DNA of 20,430 nucleotides from Thermoplasmata archaeon (GCA_030043865.1 JASHWZ010000063.1:1-20430); one strand, 5' to 3'; positions 7,268-14,309 are shown, counted from the stretch's first letter. The notes: generated from the sequence alone by a model not told the origin. Translations and numbers: made by a program.

Positions 7268-8224
7268 TCACGGCACCCCCAGGACGGCGAACGCGAAGAC
7301 CGCGAACACCGCGAGCGAGAACGACAGCGCGAGGAAGTCGCGGATCTTGAACAGGCGGACCTTCGCGACCGTCGCCTCGACGAGGACGATGACGCCGACG
7401 AGCAGCAGCAGCTTGACGAGGAGCAGCCCGATGTTCTCGACCGCCCCGCCGACCGTCGGGGCCGCGTCCATCCCCCACGGGAGGAGGAAGACGTTGACGA
7501 ACACCGAGTAGAGGAGGAACTGCTTCAGCCAGCCGTTCCAGCGGTTGAGCCCGAGGAGGCGGCCGGAGTGCTCGAAGATCCGCCCGTCCTCGAGCATGCC
7601 GAACTCCATCAGCCCGACGCTCTCGACCGGGAGCTTGCCCGTCTCGGCGAGCAGGAGGAGGAAGAACGCGGCGGTGACGAGCAGGTGCGTCGGCGCGAGG
7701 TACGCCGACGTGGAGGAGGCGAGCAGGTTGTTCGTGACGTACGGGTTGTTGGTGCCCGTGATCACGGCCACCGCGAAGAACACGATGATCAGCGTCGGCT
7801 CGGCGAACGCCGCGAAGGAGACCGTGCGGCTCGCGCCGAGCGCCGCGTAGTTGCTGCCGGAGTCGATCGCGGCGAGGAGCGTGACGGTGCCCGCGAGGCC
7901 GAAGAGCAGCCCGCCGCCGAGGAAGTCGACCGTGGAGGCGAACGGGATCGGGTACGGGGTGATCACCGGCACGACGACCGAGATCAGGAGGTACGCGCCG
8001 AACGCGACGAACGGCGCGACGAGGAATACCGCGGAGGAGTTCTGCGGGAGCAGCGTCTCCTTACGCAGGTACTTCGCGAGGTCGAAGTACGGCTGGAAGA
8101 TCGACGGCCCGCTCCGGGACTCCGTCCATGCCTTCCACCGGTACGCGACGCCGGCAATCAGCGGAGAGAGCAGGAGAACGGTCGCCGCCTGGAGGATGTT
8201 AACGACCTGCGTTGCCCAGTCCAT
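7268..8224 (-). CDS. HyfC/HycD/NuoH-like membrane anchor subunit
   Basis: A 318-residue protein with about eight membrane helices, first gene of the operon. Signature segments are SRSGPSIFQPYFDLAKYLRKE (residues 36-56, equivalent to RxGPGxxQ..D..KLL.KE), ASRTVSFAAFAEP (131-143) and AETGKLPVES (193-202). The motif downstream of the last segment (MEFGMLEDG) replaces the usual DNPxTHLELTM and includes acidic residues at about 207 and 212-213. In complex I and group 4 enzymes this subunit docks the peripheral arm and starts the proton path. Start choice: the ATG at 8224 has only a weak GGGG-type SD upstream. The promoter is not certain. Confidence 0.9.
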   Translation of the reverse strand: MDWATQVVNILQAATVLLLSPLIAGVAYRWKAWTESRSGPSIFQPYFDLAKYLRKETLLPQNSSAVFLVAPFVAFGAYLLISVVVPVITPYPIPFASTVDFLGGGLLFGLAGTVTLLAAIDSGSNYAALGASRTVSFAAFAEPTLIIVFFAVAVITGTNNPYVTNNLLASSTSAYLAPTHLLVTAAFFLLLLAETGKLPVESVGLMEFGMLEDGRIFEHSGRLLGLNRWNGWLKQFLLYSVFVNVFLLPWGMDAAPTVGGAVENIGLLLVKLLLLVGVIVLVEATVAKVRLFKIRDFLALSFSLAVFAVFAFAVLGVP

Positions 8225-8345
8225 CGTTGCCTACCCCGTTGTGGAGTAGGCGTCATTGGCCCCGGGGGCGGTTGGCCGGCGGACCGGCGGGCGGACGCCT
8301 CCGCCCGATGTTAGACTACTTCGTCGCCTACTTAGGAGTAGCGTA
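8225..8345 (-). promoter_or_regulatory. Upstream region of the Ehr-like operon with inverted repeats and a hairpin
   Basis: GCCTAC (8229-8234) and GTAGGC (8246-8251) form an inverted repeat just before the HyfC start. An 8-bp perfect stem with a four-base loop lies at 8288-8307 (CGGGCGGA / TCCGCCCG). A second inverted repeat CTACT...AGTAG lies at 8328-8341 and contains CCTACTTAGG (8327-8336). Recurring CCTAC/GTAGG half sites look like operator sites for one regulator. No convincing TATA box is visible; the AT-richer CTAAGTAG or TCTAACA stretches are weak candidates. Confidence 0.4.
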
Positions 8346-8416
8346 CGACCGGCGGCGGAACGCGCCCCGCGTCGTCCGCCGCCACGGCTCCCGGGGGGCC
8401 GCCGGGACCGTGACGC

Positions 8417-8893
8417 CTACCCGCCGGCGCTGGGAGCGTCGCCGCGTCGCCGGCGCGTCGGCAGGTACCGTTCCGAGACGTCCTCGACGTCTTCGTCGTC
8501 GGGGATCACGACCTTGTTCCCCGCCATCTCGAGCGTGCGCAAGGCGGCCTCGAGGGCGCGGAGGCGTCGGACGAGCAGCTCGTTGTCCCGGTGGCTCTGC
8601 TCGGCGATGACGTTCAGCCGGGCGTGCTCTCGGGCGTAGACGACCAGGCGTTGCTGCAGTTCGCGCAGCTCTTCCGCGCGACCCGCGTACGGCGGGATCG
8701 AACCGTGCCGCCCGGTCGCCGGGCTCGGCAGGAGCGGGATCACCGCCCGGAGCCACAGCCAAAACCCGTCGGGGCCGACCTCGTCCACGTCGACCCAGGC
8801 GTGCAGGCGCCGGCGCAGGTCGGGAGGGATCTCGAACGCCGGCACCGCGGCGTCGTCCTTCTTCTTCGGCTTGCCAATCACGTAGCCCAGCAC
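8417..8893 (-). CDS. Conserved unknown protein, riboswitch-controlled paralogue B
   Basis: A 158-residue protein paralogous to the product at 178-624. Both share IPxxLRxxL, W-(I/V)DVD-x-VGP-(E/D)-G-(L/F)-W-x-WL, (V/I)-(L/I)PLLP, RDN-x2-L-x-RR-x-(K/R)-ALEA-x-LR and a terminal ERYLP. The long helix (about residues 65-115) is predicted amphipathic or coiled-coil, and the C terminus is basic. The frame is open further upstream, but that part is the structured leader. I choose GTG at 8893, which has GGAGG eight bases upstream and sits where the ATG of paralogue A sits. The Ehr-like operon follows on the same strand after 192 bases, so read-through is possible. Function unknown. Confidence 0.78.
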   Translation of the reverse strand: MLGYVIGKPKKKDDAAVPAFEIPPDLRRRLHAWVDVDEVGPDGFWLWLRAVIPLLPSPATGRHGSIPPYAGRAEELRELQQRLVVYAREHARLNVIAEQSHRDNELLVRRLRALEAALRTLEMAGNKVVIPDDEDVEDVSERYLPTRRRRGDAPSAGG

Positions 8894-8974
8894 CGCTGCT
8901 GCCTCCCAGGGGTCATCGGCAGCGCGCTGCAGTTTCCCTCCGCGGTGTAGCGGAGGGGGGCTGACCCCACAGCC
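8894..8974 (-). promoter_or_regulatory. Fluoride (crcB)-riboswitch-like leader RNA, copy 2
   Basis: Same fold as copy 1. P1 with its loop is GGCTGTGGGGTCAGCC (8974-8959), identical to copy 1. The pseudoknot pairs 8968-8963 with 8914-8909. The joining hairpin has a different sequence but a perfect 8-bp stem (8957-8950 with 8943-8936), then AAAC, P3 (8930-8927 with 8922-8919) and the identical run GCTGCCGATGACCCCT. The A6-U38 equivalents are again G and C (C at 8918). GCTGCC (8923-8918) can instead pair with GGCAGC (8903-8898), masking the SD GGAGG (8906-8902). Conservation of the fold with divergent hairpin sequence is good evidence for a selected RNA structure. Confidence 0.72.
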
Positions 8975-8993
8975 AGAGCGTCGCATCCCGCGT

Positions 8994-9003
8994 GGGTATT
9001 TGG
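8994..9003 (-). promoter_or_regulatory. TATA-like box for riboswitch module 2
   Basis: On the minus strand this reads CCAAATACCC. It is centred about 25 nt upstream of 8974, the 5' end of the leader's first stem. The same spacing as in module 1 implies that both transcripts begin at the aptamer itself. Confidence 0.55.
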
Positions 9004-9041
9004 AACGGACTGTGACGTTCCGCGTCGGCCCGCCGACCAAA

Positions 9042-9051
9042 CCTACTTAGG
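9042..9051. repeat. CCTACTTAGG element, second copy
   Basis: The near-palindrome CCTA-CT-TAGG occurs here, between divergent paralogue B and the transporter gene, and again at 8327-8336 upstream of the Ehr-like operon. It may be a shared operator; a ten-base match could also arise by chance. Confidence 0.3.
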
Positions 9052-9094
9052 GCAGCGTTCCGCGCGATGGTTTAGCATACCCAATTTCGTAGCC

Positions 9095-9101
9095 GATTAT
9101 C
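9095..9101 (+). promoter_or_regulatory. TATA-like box for the SatP-family gene
   Basis: GATTATC is centred about 26-28 nt upstream of the ATG at 9127. No SD precedes that ATG, so the mRNA may be leaderless or nearly so. The AT-rich stretch TTTAGCATA (9071-9079) is an alternative. Confidence 0.4.
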
Positions 9102-9126
9102 TACCGACTCTCTGTAAGCGTGCTCC

Positions 9127-9762
9127 ATGGCAACACCTGCCACGGTAGAAGCCCCGTTCGACCAGACGCAGAGCAGGGACCCGTTCTGGGCTCCGGCGAG
9201 CGTCGTCGGACTGTGCGGCTTCGGGACAACGACGATGATCGCCGGCATGGCGATCGCGACGAACGGGGCCCACTGGGGGGTCGACAACGGAGCGGTCTTT
9301 CCGATGGCGCTCGCCTTCGGTGGGAGCGCGCAGTTCGTCGCGGGGGTCATCATGCTCCGGCGCGGCGAGATCTTTCCCGGCTCGGCGTTCATGGGGTACG
9401 GGGCGTTCTGGTGGGCGTTCACGTTGTTCCTGAGCGGCCTGACGGGCGATGCGGCGTTCGGGCCGACGGCGCCGTACGACATCGCCTGGTTCATGGTCGT
9501 CTGGACGCTGTTCACCCTGACGTTCGCGATCAACTCACATTATCACGGACCCGGGATCGCCTTCGTCTTCTGGACCCTCGTGCTCGCGTTCTTGCTGCTC
9601 GCGATCGATTTCGGGATGAGCGGCGCCGGGCACACGGTCTCGAACGGACTCTGGGAAGCTACGGGGATCGACACGTTCATCTGCGGCTTCGCCGCGTGGT
9701 ACGTCGCGACCGGGATCATCACGGCGCAGCATCACAAGGGTCGCAAGGTGCTACCGTTCTAG
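9127..9762 (+). CDS. satP: Acetate/succinate transporter, GPR1/FUN34/YaaH (AceTr) family
   Basis: A 211-residue membrane protein with six predicted helices, the usual AceTr size. Family landmarks include an FPMALAFGGSAQFVAGV segment (about 58-74), RRGEIFPGSAFMGYGAFWW (about 78-96), and a C terminus ending RKVLPF like the RTVLP of E. coli SatP. The family's N-terminal NPAPLGL signature is changed to WAPASVVGL (about residues 21-29), which may affect specificity or gating. Members are anion channels or proton symporters for acetate, succinate and similar acids. The gene stands alone, divergent from the riboswitch-led paralogue B, and apparently has a leaderless promoter. The exact substrate is not determinable. 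Confidence 0.9.
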   Translation: MATPATVEAPFDQTQSRDPFWAPASVVGLCGFGTTTMIAGMAIATNGAHWGVDNGAVFPMALAFGGSAQFVAGVIMLRRGEIFPGSAFMGYGAFWWAFTLFLSGLTGDAAFGPTAPYDIAWFMVVWTLFTLTFAINSHYHGPGIAFVFWTLVLAFLLLAIDFGMSGAGHTVSNGLWEATGIDTFICGFAAWYVATGIITAQHHKGRKVLPF

Positions 9763-9853
9763 CCCCGAAGTCGAACCCTTTCCTTCGCCCCCTTTCGATG
9801 TGATACTTCCGTCGGGAACCGCCCGGATCTCCTCGCCCTCCCCGCGCGCCCTC

Positions 9854-9862
9854 GAATACGTA
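9854..9862 (+). promoter_or_regulatory. TATA-like box for DNA polymerase D large subunit
   Basis: GAATACGTA is the AT-richest element in the 131-base gap 9763-9893. A start about 26 nt downstream (near 9884) would leave a leader of about 10 bases before the GTG at 9894. Confidence 0.35.
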
Positions 9863-9893
9863 GCTCGACCGGCCCCGCCCGGGGCGTCGGGCA

Positions 9894-12800
9894 GTGCGCG
9901 GCACGACGCGAGGTTATCTCGCGTCCCCGTCTCCGCGGCCCGTGGACGCGTACTTTCGCGCGGTCGAGTCCGAGGTCGACCGCGCCTACCGCGTCGCGGA
10001 GCGGGCCCGCGCGGAGGGCCTTGACCCCCAGCCGTTCCCCGAGATCCCCCGCGCGCAGGACATGGCGTCCCGCGTCGAGAAGCTGCTCAGTCACCTCGGC
10101 ATCGACGGCATCTCCGAGGAGATCCGGGCGCTCGCCGCCCGGATGCCCCGCGAGGAGGTCGCGGTCGCGGTCGCACGTCGGCTCGCGCGGGACGACGCCG
10201 GGGGCCGCTCGGTCGCCGCGCGGGTCGACGCGGCGCTGCGGGTCGGGCTCGCGATCCTGACGGAAGGGATCCTCGTCGCGCCGCTCGAGGGCCTCGCCGA
10301 GGTCCACGTGCGAACGCCCGCCGGCGGGGGCCCGTACATCGAGCTGTACTACGCGGGCCCGATCCGCGCCGCCGGTGGCACGGCGCAGGCGCTCAGCGTC
10401 CTGCTCGCGGACATCGTCCGTCGGGACCTCGGGCTCGCCGCCTACCGGGCCGACCCGAAGGAGGTCGGGCGGTTCCAGGAGGAGATCCCGCTCTACAAGC
10501 ACTTCCAGCACCTCCAGTACACCCCGACCGCCGAGGAGATCGCGGTCGTGGTGCGGAACCTTCCGGTCGCGATCTCGGGCGAAGCGACCGAGGGCGACGC
10601 GGAGGTGAGCGCGTTCCGCGACCTTCCGCGCGTCCCGACGAACGGCCTGCGCGGCGGGGCGTGCCTCGTGATCGCGGAGGGGCTCTGCCAGAAGGCGGCG
10701 AAGCTCCGGAAGGTTGTCGAGAAGCTCGGCCTCGAGGGCTGGGGGTTCCTCGACGCGATCGGCCTGCACGCGGCCGAGGAGGAAGACCTCCGGACCCCGA
10801 AGTACCTGCAAGACGCGGTCGGCGGTCGGCCCGTGCTCGCCCATCCGAATCGTCCCGGCGGCTTCCGCCTCGTGTACGGCCGCGCCCGCACGACGGGGCT
10901 CGCCGGATGCGCGGTGAACCCGGCGACGATGGTCGTCCTGCAGGAGTTCGTCGCGATCGGCACGCAGGTCAAGCTCGAGTATCCGGGCAAGGCGGCCGCG
11001 ATGAGCGTGTGCGACACCGTCGACGGGCCGATCGTCGAGCTCGCGGACGGGACGGTGACCGCGGTCCACGATGTCGACCGCGCCCGAGCGCTCGGCCCCT
11101 ACATTCGGCGGATCGTCGACCTCGGCGAACTGCTCGTCTCGTTCGGGGAGTTCCTCGAGAACAACCACGACCTCGTCCCGGGGGCGTACAGCCTCGACTG
11201 GCACGCCGAGGAGCTGCGGGCCGCGGGCGTGGACGAGGACGAGGGGCTGGACGTCGCGAACTACGAGGAAGCCGCGCGCGTCGCCCGCGAGCACGACGTC
11301 CCCCTGCATCCCCGCTGGCTCCTGTTCTGGCACGACCTCTCGCCGCAGGAGATCCGGGCGCTCGCCGAGTTCGTCGAGCGGAGCGGTCGCTGGGTCGACG
11401 GGGCGCTCGAGGTCCCCGACGACCGGGAGTGGCGCGAACCGTTGCTCCGGCTCGGGTTCCTCTCCGCGCCGCTCGGCGCCGACCGCCGGCGCGGCGAACC
11501 GGACCCGAGCGGCGCGCTCGTCGGCGGGCTCGGGCTCGCGGCGGAGGGAGAGCTGCTCGTGCGTCGGACCGCGCTCGACCCGGTCGACCTCGAACCGCTC
11601 GACTACGTCGCCCGCCTCTCGGGCCTCCGGGTCCGGGCGCGGGCGCCCTCCCGGGTCGGAGCACGGGTCGGTCGACCCGAGAAAGCGTACCAGCGGGTGA
11701 TGCAACCGAACGTCCACGCCCTGTTCCCGGTCGGGGCGGCCGGCGGGCCGGCGCGGTCGGTCCCCGAAGCGGCTCGACGGACCGTGCGCGACGGCACGCC
11801 CGTCGAGCTCGGCGTCCGGCACTGTCCGGCGTGCGGCCGGTCGACCGTCTGGCCCCGGTGCGCCTGCGGGCGCCACACGGACCCGACCGAGAAGGTCGTC
11901 ACCGAGTCGCTGCCCGTCGCGCGGATCTGGAACGAGGCGCTGGCGCGGCTGCACCTCTCGAAGGTCCCGATGGTGAAGGGCGTGAAGGGGCTCGCCTCCC
12001 CGGGGAAATGCCCCGAGCCGATCGAGAAGGGGATCCTGCGCGCGTCCCACGCGATCTCGGTCTACCAGGACGGGACCGCGCGCTTCGACCTCACCGACCT
12101 CCCGCTCACCCACTTCCGCCCGCGCGAGGTCGGCACGAGCATCGCCCGGCTCCGGGCCCTAGGCTACGCGGTCGACTGGAGCGGCGCGGAGCTCACCGAC
12201 CCGGACCAGCTGGTCGAGCTCGCGCCTCAGGACGTGATCGTCTCGCGATCGTGCGGGGAGTACCTGGTCCGCCTCGCCCAGTTCGTCGACGACGAGCTCG
12301 TGCGGCTCTACGGCCTCGAGCCGTACTATCGGGCGGAGCGGCCGCACGACCTGGTCGGGCAGATCGTGGTGGCGCTCGCGCCGCACACCTCGGGCGGGGT
12401 CGCGGCGCGGCTGCTCGGCTTCACGAACGCGGAGGCGTGCTTCGGCCATCCGCTCCTCCACTCGGCGAAGCGACGGAACTGCGACGGCGACGAGGACTCG
12501 GTGACGCTGCTCCTCGACGCGCTCGTGAACTTCTCGCGCGCCTACCTGCCCGAGAGCCGCGGCGCACTGATGGACAAGCCGCTCGTCCTCACGACCCGGC
12601 TCGACCCGACGGAGGTCGACAAGGAGGCGCACAACGTCGACGTCGGGAGCCGGTATCCGCTCGCGCTCTACCGGGCGGCGGCCGACCGCCGCTCCCCGAA
12701 GGAGGTCGAGGCGCTCATCGACACGGTCGGCCACCGGCTCGGCTCCGACCGCGCGCTCTCGGGCTACGGCTTCACGCACGACACGCGCGACGTCGCGGCC

Positions 12801-13286
12801 GGGCCGGTCCGCTCGGCGTACCGGGGACAGAAGGGGATGCGCGACACGGTCGAGCGCTCGATCGTGCTGACGTCGCAGATCCGGGCGGTCGACGTCGCCG
12901 AGGCGGTCACCCTCGTCCTCAACGGGCACTTCCTGCGCGACGTGATGGGGAACCTGAAGAGCTACGCGACCCAGGAGTTCCGCTGCAAGAGCTGCGGCAC
13001 CTCCTACCGCCGGCCTCCGCTCGACGGGCGGTGCGCGGCCCCCCGGCCCGGGGGCCGGTGCGACGGCGAGCTCGCCCCGACGGTCTACGAGGCGTCGGTC
13101 CGGAAGTACCTCCCGCTCTCCCAGCACCTCGCCGAGATCGAGGGGATCCCGCCGTACGTCCGGCAGCGGATCCAGCTGCTCGTCGACTCGGTCGCGACGC
13201 TCTTTCCCACGTCGATGCAGCAGACGACCCTCGACCGGTTCCCCCCCGCCGGCGCCGACCGCACGACGGCGCCCGCCGGCCCGTAG
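9894..13286 (+). CDS. polC: DNA polymerase II (PolD) large subunit DP2
   Basis: The 1130-residue catalytic subunit of the archaeal replicative polymerase D. The N terminus has the DP2 pattern YF...VDRAY..A..AR..GLDP and AQDMASRVE. A first zinc site lies at Cys644/647/656/658. The catalytic signature N862-C-D864-G-D866-E-D868 is intact in RNCDGDEDSVTLLLDALVNFSRAYLP, with no intein at this frequent insertion site. A second zinc site is at Cys1031/1034/1047/1056. QTTLDRF (1110-1116) near the C terminus resembles a PIP box for PCNA binding. The partner DP1 is not in this window. Start: GTG at 9894 fits the TATA position; GTG at 9942 is the alternative, since homology begins about there. Confidence 0.95.
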   Translation: MRGTTRGYLASPSPRPVDAYFRAVESEVDRAYRVAERARAEGLDPQPFPEIPRAQDMASRVEKLLSHLGIDGISEEIRALAARMPREEVAVAVARRLARDDAGGRSVAARVDAALRVGLAILTEGILVAPLEGLAEVHVRTPAGGGPYIELYYAGPIRAAGGTAQALSVLLADIVRRDLGLAAYRADPKEVGRFQEEIPLYKHFQHLQYTPTAEEIAVVVRNLPVAISGEATEGDAEVSAFRDLPRVPTNGLRGGACLVIAEGLCQKAAKLRKVVEKLGLEGWGFLDAIGLHAAEEEDLRTPKYLQDAVGGRPVLAHPNRPGGFRLVYGRARTTGLAGCAVNPATMVVLQEFVAIGTQVKLEYPGKAAAMSVCDTVDGPIVELADGTVTAVHDVDRARALGPYIRRIVDLGELLVSFGEFLENNHDLVPGAYSLDWHAEELRAAGVDEDEGLDVANYEEAARVAREHDVPLHPRWLLFWHDLSPQEIRALAEFVERSGRWVDGALEVPDDREWREPLLRLGFLSAPLGADRRRGEPDPSGALVGGLGLAAEGELLVRRTALDPVDLEPLDYVARLSGLRVRARAPSRVGARVGRPEKAYQRVMQPNVHALFPVGAAGGPARSVPEAARRTVRDGTPVELGVRHCPACGRSTVWPRCACGRHTDPTEKVVTESLPVARIWNEALARLHLSKVPMVKGVKGLASPGKCPEPIEKGILRASHAISVYQDGTARFDLTDLPLTHFRPREVGTSIARLRALGYAVDWSGAELTDPDQLVELAPQDVIVSRSCGEYLVRLAQFVDDELVRLYGLEPYYRAERPHDLVGQIVVALAPHTSGGVAARLLGFTNAEACFGHPLLHSAKRRNCDGDEDSVTLLLDALVNFSRAYLPESRGALMDKPLVLTTRLDPTEVDKEAHNVDVGSRYPLALYRAAADRRSPKEVEALIDTVGHRLGSDRALSGYGFTHDTRDVAAGPVRSAYRGQKGMRDTVERSIVLTSQIRAVDVAEAVTLVLNGHFLRDVMGNLKSYATQEFRCKSCGTSYRRPPLDGRCAAPRPGGRCDGELAPTVYEASVRKYLPLSQHLAEIEGIPPYVRQRIQLLVDSVATLFPTSMQQTTLDRFPPAGADRTTAPAGP

Positions 13287-13310
13287 GGCGGCGGCGGGCC
13301 GCACAACCCC

Positions 13311-13320
13311 CATATAATAG
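13311..13320 (+). promoter_or_regulatory. TATA box of the tRNA-Arg gene
   Basis: CATATAATAG, the clearest TATA box in the window, is centred 26 nt upstream of the first base of the tRNA (13342). Confidence 0.75.
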
Positions 13321-13341
13321 GGGCCGCGTGGAGAGGCCCGC

Positions 13342-13438
13342 GGGCTTGTGGGGTAGTCTGGACTATCCTGTCGGCCTTCGAAGCCGACGACCTGGGTTCG
13401 AAATCACCGGTATCGGCGACGGAACTCCCAGCAAGCCC
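13342..13438 (+). tRNA. tRNA-Arg(UCG) with an intron in the T-loop
   Basis: Acceptor stem GGGCTTG (13342-13348) pairs with CAAGCCC (13432-13438). The D-arm is GGGT (13351-13354) with ATCC (13365-13368), with GG in the loop. The anticodon stem is TCGGC (13371-13375) with GCCGA (13383-13387), closing a seven-base loop CTTCGAA. That gives anticodon TCG, reading the Arg codon CGA. T-stem CTGGG (13392-13396) pairs with CCCAG (13427-13431), but the T-loop is 30 bases instead of 7, implying an intron of about 23 nt. CCA is not encoded. The gene has a strong TATA box, and a GC-rich inverted repeat follows. Confidence 0.88.
13403..13425 (+). other. Probable archaeal tRNA intron in the T-loop (about 23 nt)
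   Basis: Removing about 23 bases from the 30-base T-loop restores TTCGAAT. In the precursor, GTTC (13396-13399) can pair with GAAC (13422-13425), and TCACCG (13404-13409) with CGGCGA (13414-13419) with one mismatch. This leaves short bulges near both junctions, like a relaxed bulge-helix-bulge. Exact splice points are ambiguous by one or two bases. Confidence 0.65.
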
Positions 13439-13440
13439 GT

Positions 13441-13455
13441 CCCGGGCCCCCCGGG
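13441..13455. terminator. GC-rich inverted repeat between convergent tRNA and minus-strand gene
   Basis: CCCGGG...CCCGGG can form a strong hairpin immediately after the tRNA and before the stop of the small minus-strand gene. There is no T-run, so a role in termination or 3' end formation is only a guess. Confidence 0.25.
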
Positions 13456-13456
13456 C

Positions 13457-13762
13457 CTAGCGGAAGTACCCCGGCGATTGCGCCGGCTCCGCGTGCTTCT
13501 CTTCCTCGGCCTTCGCGACCTCGAGGATGTCGATGGCGAGGAGCGCCGGTATCGGCACGAGCCGGATCCGGCCCTTCTCCTCCCCGCCCGTCCCGTCGAG
13601 CTCGACCGCCATGATGTTGTCGCCGCCGATCGAGACTAGCCCGCGGAACGTCCCGGTCGATTCGATCGCCTGGTCGTCCGGCCCGGCCGAGCGCACCCGG
13701 ACCCGAGAGCCCGGCGTGAGCGTGATCGGCGGCCGCTTCGCCGCGCCCGGGGTCGCGCTCAT
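13457..13762 (-). CDS. Small beta-rich protein of unknown function, possibly Sm-like
   Basis: A 101-residue protein. Its core (about residues 14-80) alternates hydrophobic strands and turns: SRVRVRS, STGTFRGLVSIGGDNIMAVEL, GRIRLVPIPALLAIDIL. This is compatible with a small SH3/Sm-like barrel, but I see no decisive motif. The tail is Glu/Lys-rich. The ATG overlaps the stop of the winged-helix regulator gene by four bases (ATGA), so the two are co-translated and may act together. The frame is open upstream, but only as a shadow of the regulator gene. Confidence 0.72.
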   Translation of the reverse strand: MSATPGAAKRPPITLTPGSRVRVRSAGPDDQAIESTGTFRGLVSIGGDNIMAVELDGTGGEEKGRIRLVPIPALLAIDILEVAKAEEEKHAEPAQSPGYFR

Positions 13763-14280
13763 CGGACCCCCACCCGTTCGCGCGGGGCCGCCCGGGGCGC
13801 CGTGACGATCTTCGGGGTCGGCTCGCGTCCCGCTTTCTCGAGGAGCTCCTGCAAGTGATTCACCGTCTCCCGGTACCGTCGGAGGGCGTTCTGAGCGTTC
13901 GCTTCCGTGAAGTCCCAGGCGCGTGCGAGGTTCCCGTACCGCAGTCGGTACCCCTTGCGCCCCTTCCCGTCCGCGACCCCTCCGACCTCCTCCAGGAGGT
14001 CGAGCGACTTGAGTTTGTTGACGTGGCGGTAGACGGTCGGCTTCGAGGTCTTGAGGACGGCGGTCAGCTCGTCGACGTACCAGGCCCGCCCCGGGTCCTT
14101 GAGGAGGCAGTCCCGGACGAGCCGGTAGGCGAGGCTCTGCGCGACCGGGCCCTCGGTCCCCCGGCCGTCCTCGCCCTCGGGCAGGTAGCCGACGAGGCGC
14201 AGGAACTCGCGCAGCACCTCCTCGACGTCGTCGAGGGGCGTGAGGGGGGTGCTGTAACGCAATGAAAGTTCGAACGGCAT
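13759..14280 (-). CDS. Winged-helix (ArsR/TrmB-like) transcriptional regulator
   Basis: A 173-residue protein with a central winged-helix domain. Residues 66-100 (AWYVDELTAVLKTSKPTVYRHVNKLKSLDLLEEV) form helix-turn-helix plus wing entry, followed by a basic wing (GKGRKGYRLRYG). The C-terminal helix (about 127-150) is probably for dimerisation. There is no ligand-binding cysteine pattern. I take ATG at 14280, because the only TATA-like element (14310-14317) then lies about 30 bases upstream; ATG at 14307 would fall on that element. The gene diverges from the molybdenum hydroxylase operon across a 76-base shared promoter region, so it is a candidate regulator of that operon. Confidence 0.85.
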   Translation of the reverse strand: MPFELSLRYSTPLTPLDDVEEVLREFLRLVGYLPEGEDGRGTEGPVAQSLAYRLVRDCLLKDPGRAWYVDELTAVLKTSKPTVYRHVNKLKSLDLLEEVGGVADGKGRKGYRLRYGNLARAWDFTEANAQNALRRYRETVNHLQELLEKAGREPTPKIVTAPRAAPRERVGVR

Positions 14281-14309
14281 GCCGTCCGAGTGCCAAATCC
14301 CCACCATGA

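Noticed and set aside
1101..8224. Functional H2-evolving [NiFe] hydrogenase or formate hydrogenlyase
   Set aside because: The large subunit lacks all four NiFe cysteines, and no maturation or formate dehydrogenase genes are present in the window.
8417..9040. A 207-residue version of paralogue B starting at 9040
   Set aside because: Its first 49 codons would translate the promoter and the structured leader; GTG at 8893 has a proper SD and matches paralogue A.
12477..12500. Intein in the DP2 catalytic motif
   Set aside because: The motif is continuous and the protein length is normal; no Hint or homing endonuclease blocks are seen.
10661..13639. 992-codon plus-strand open frame overlapping DP2
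   Set aside because: It is an out-of-frame Arg/Pro/Ala-rich shadow of the polymerase gene and even runs through the tRNA.
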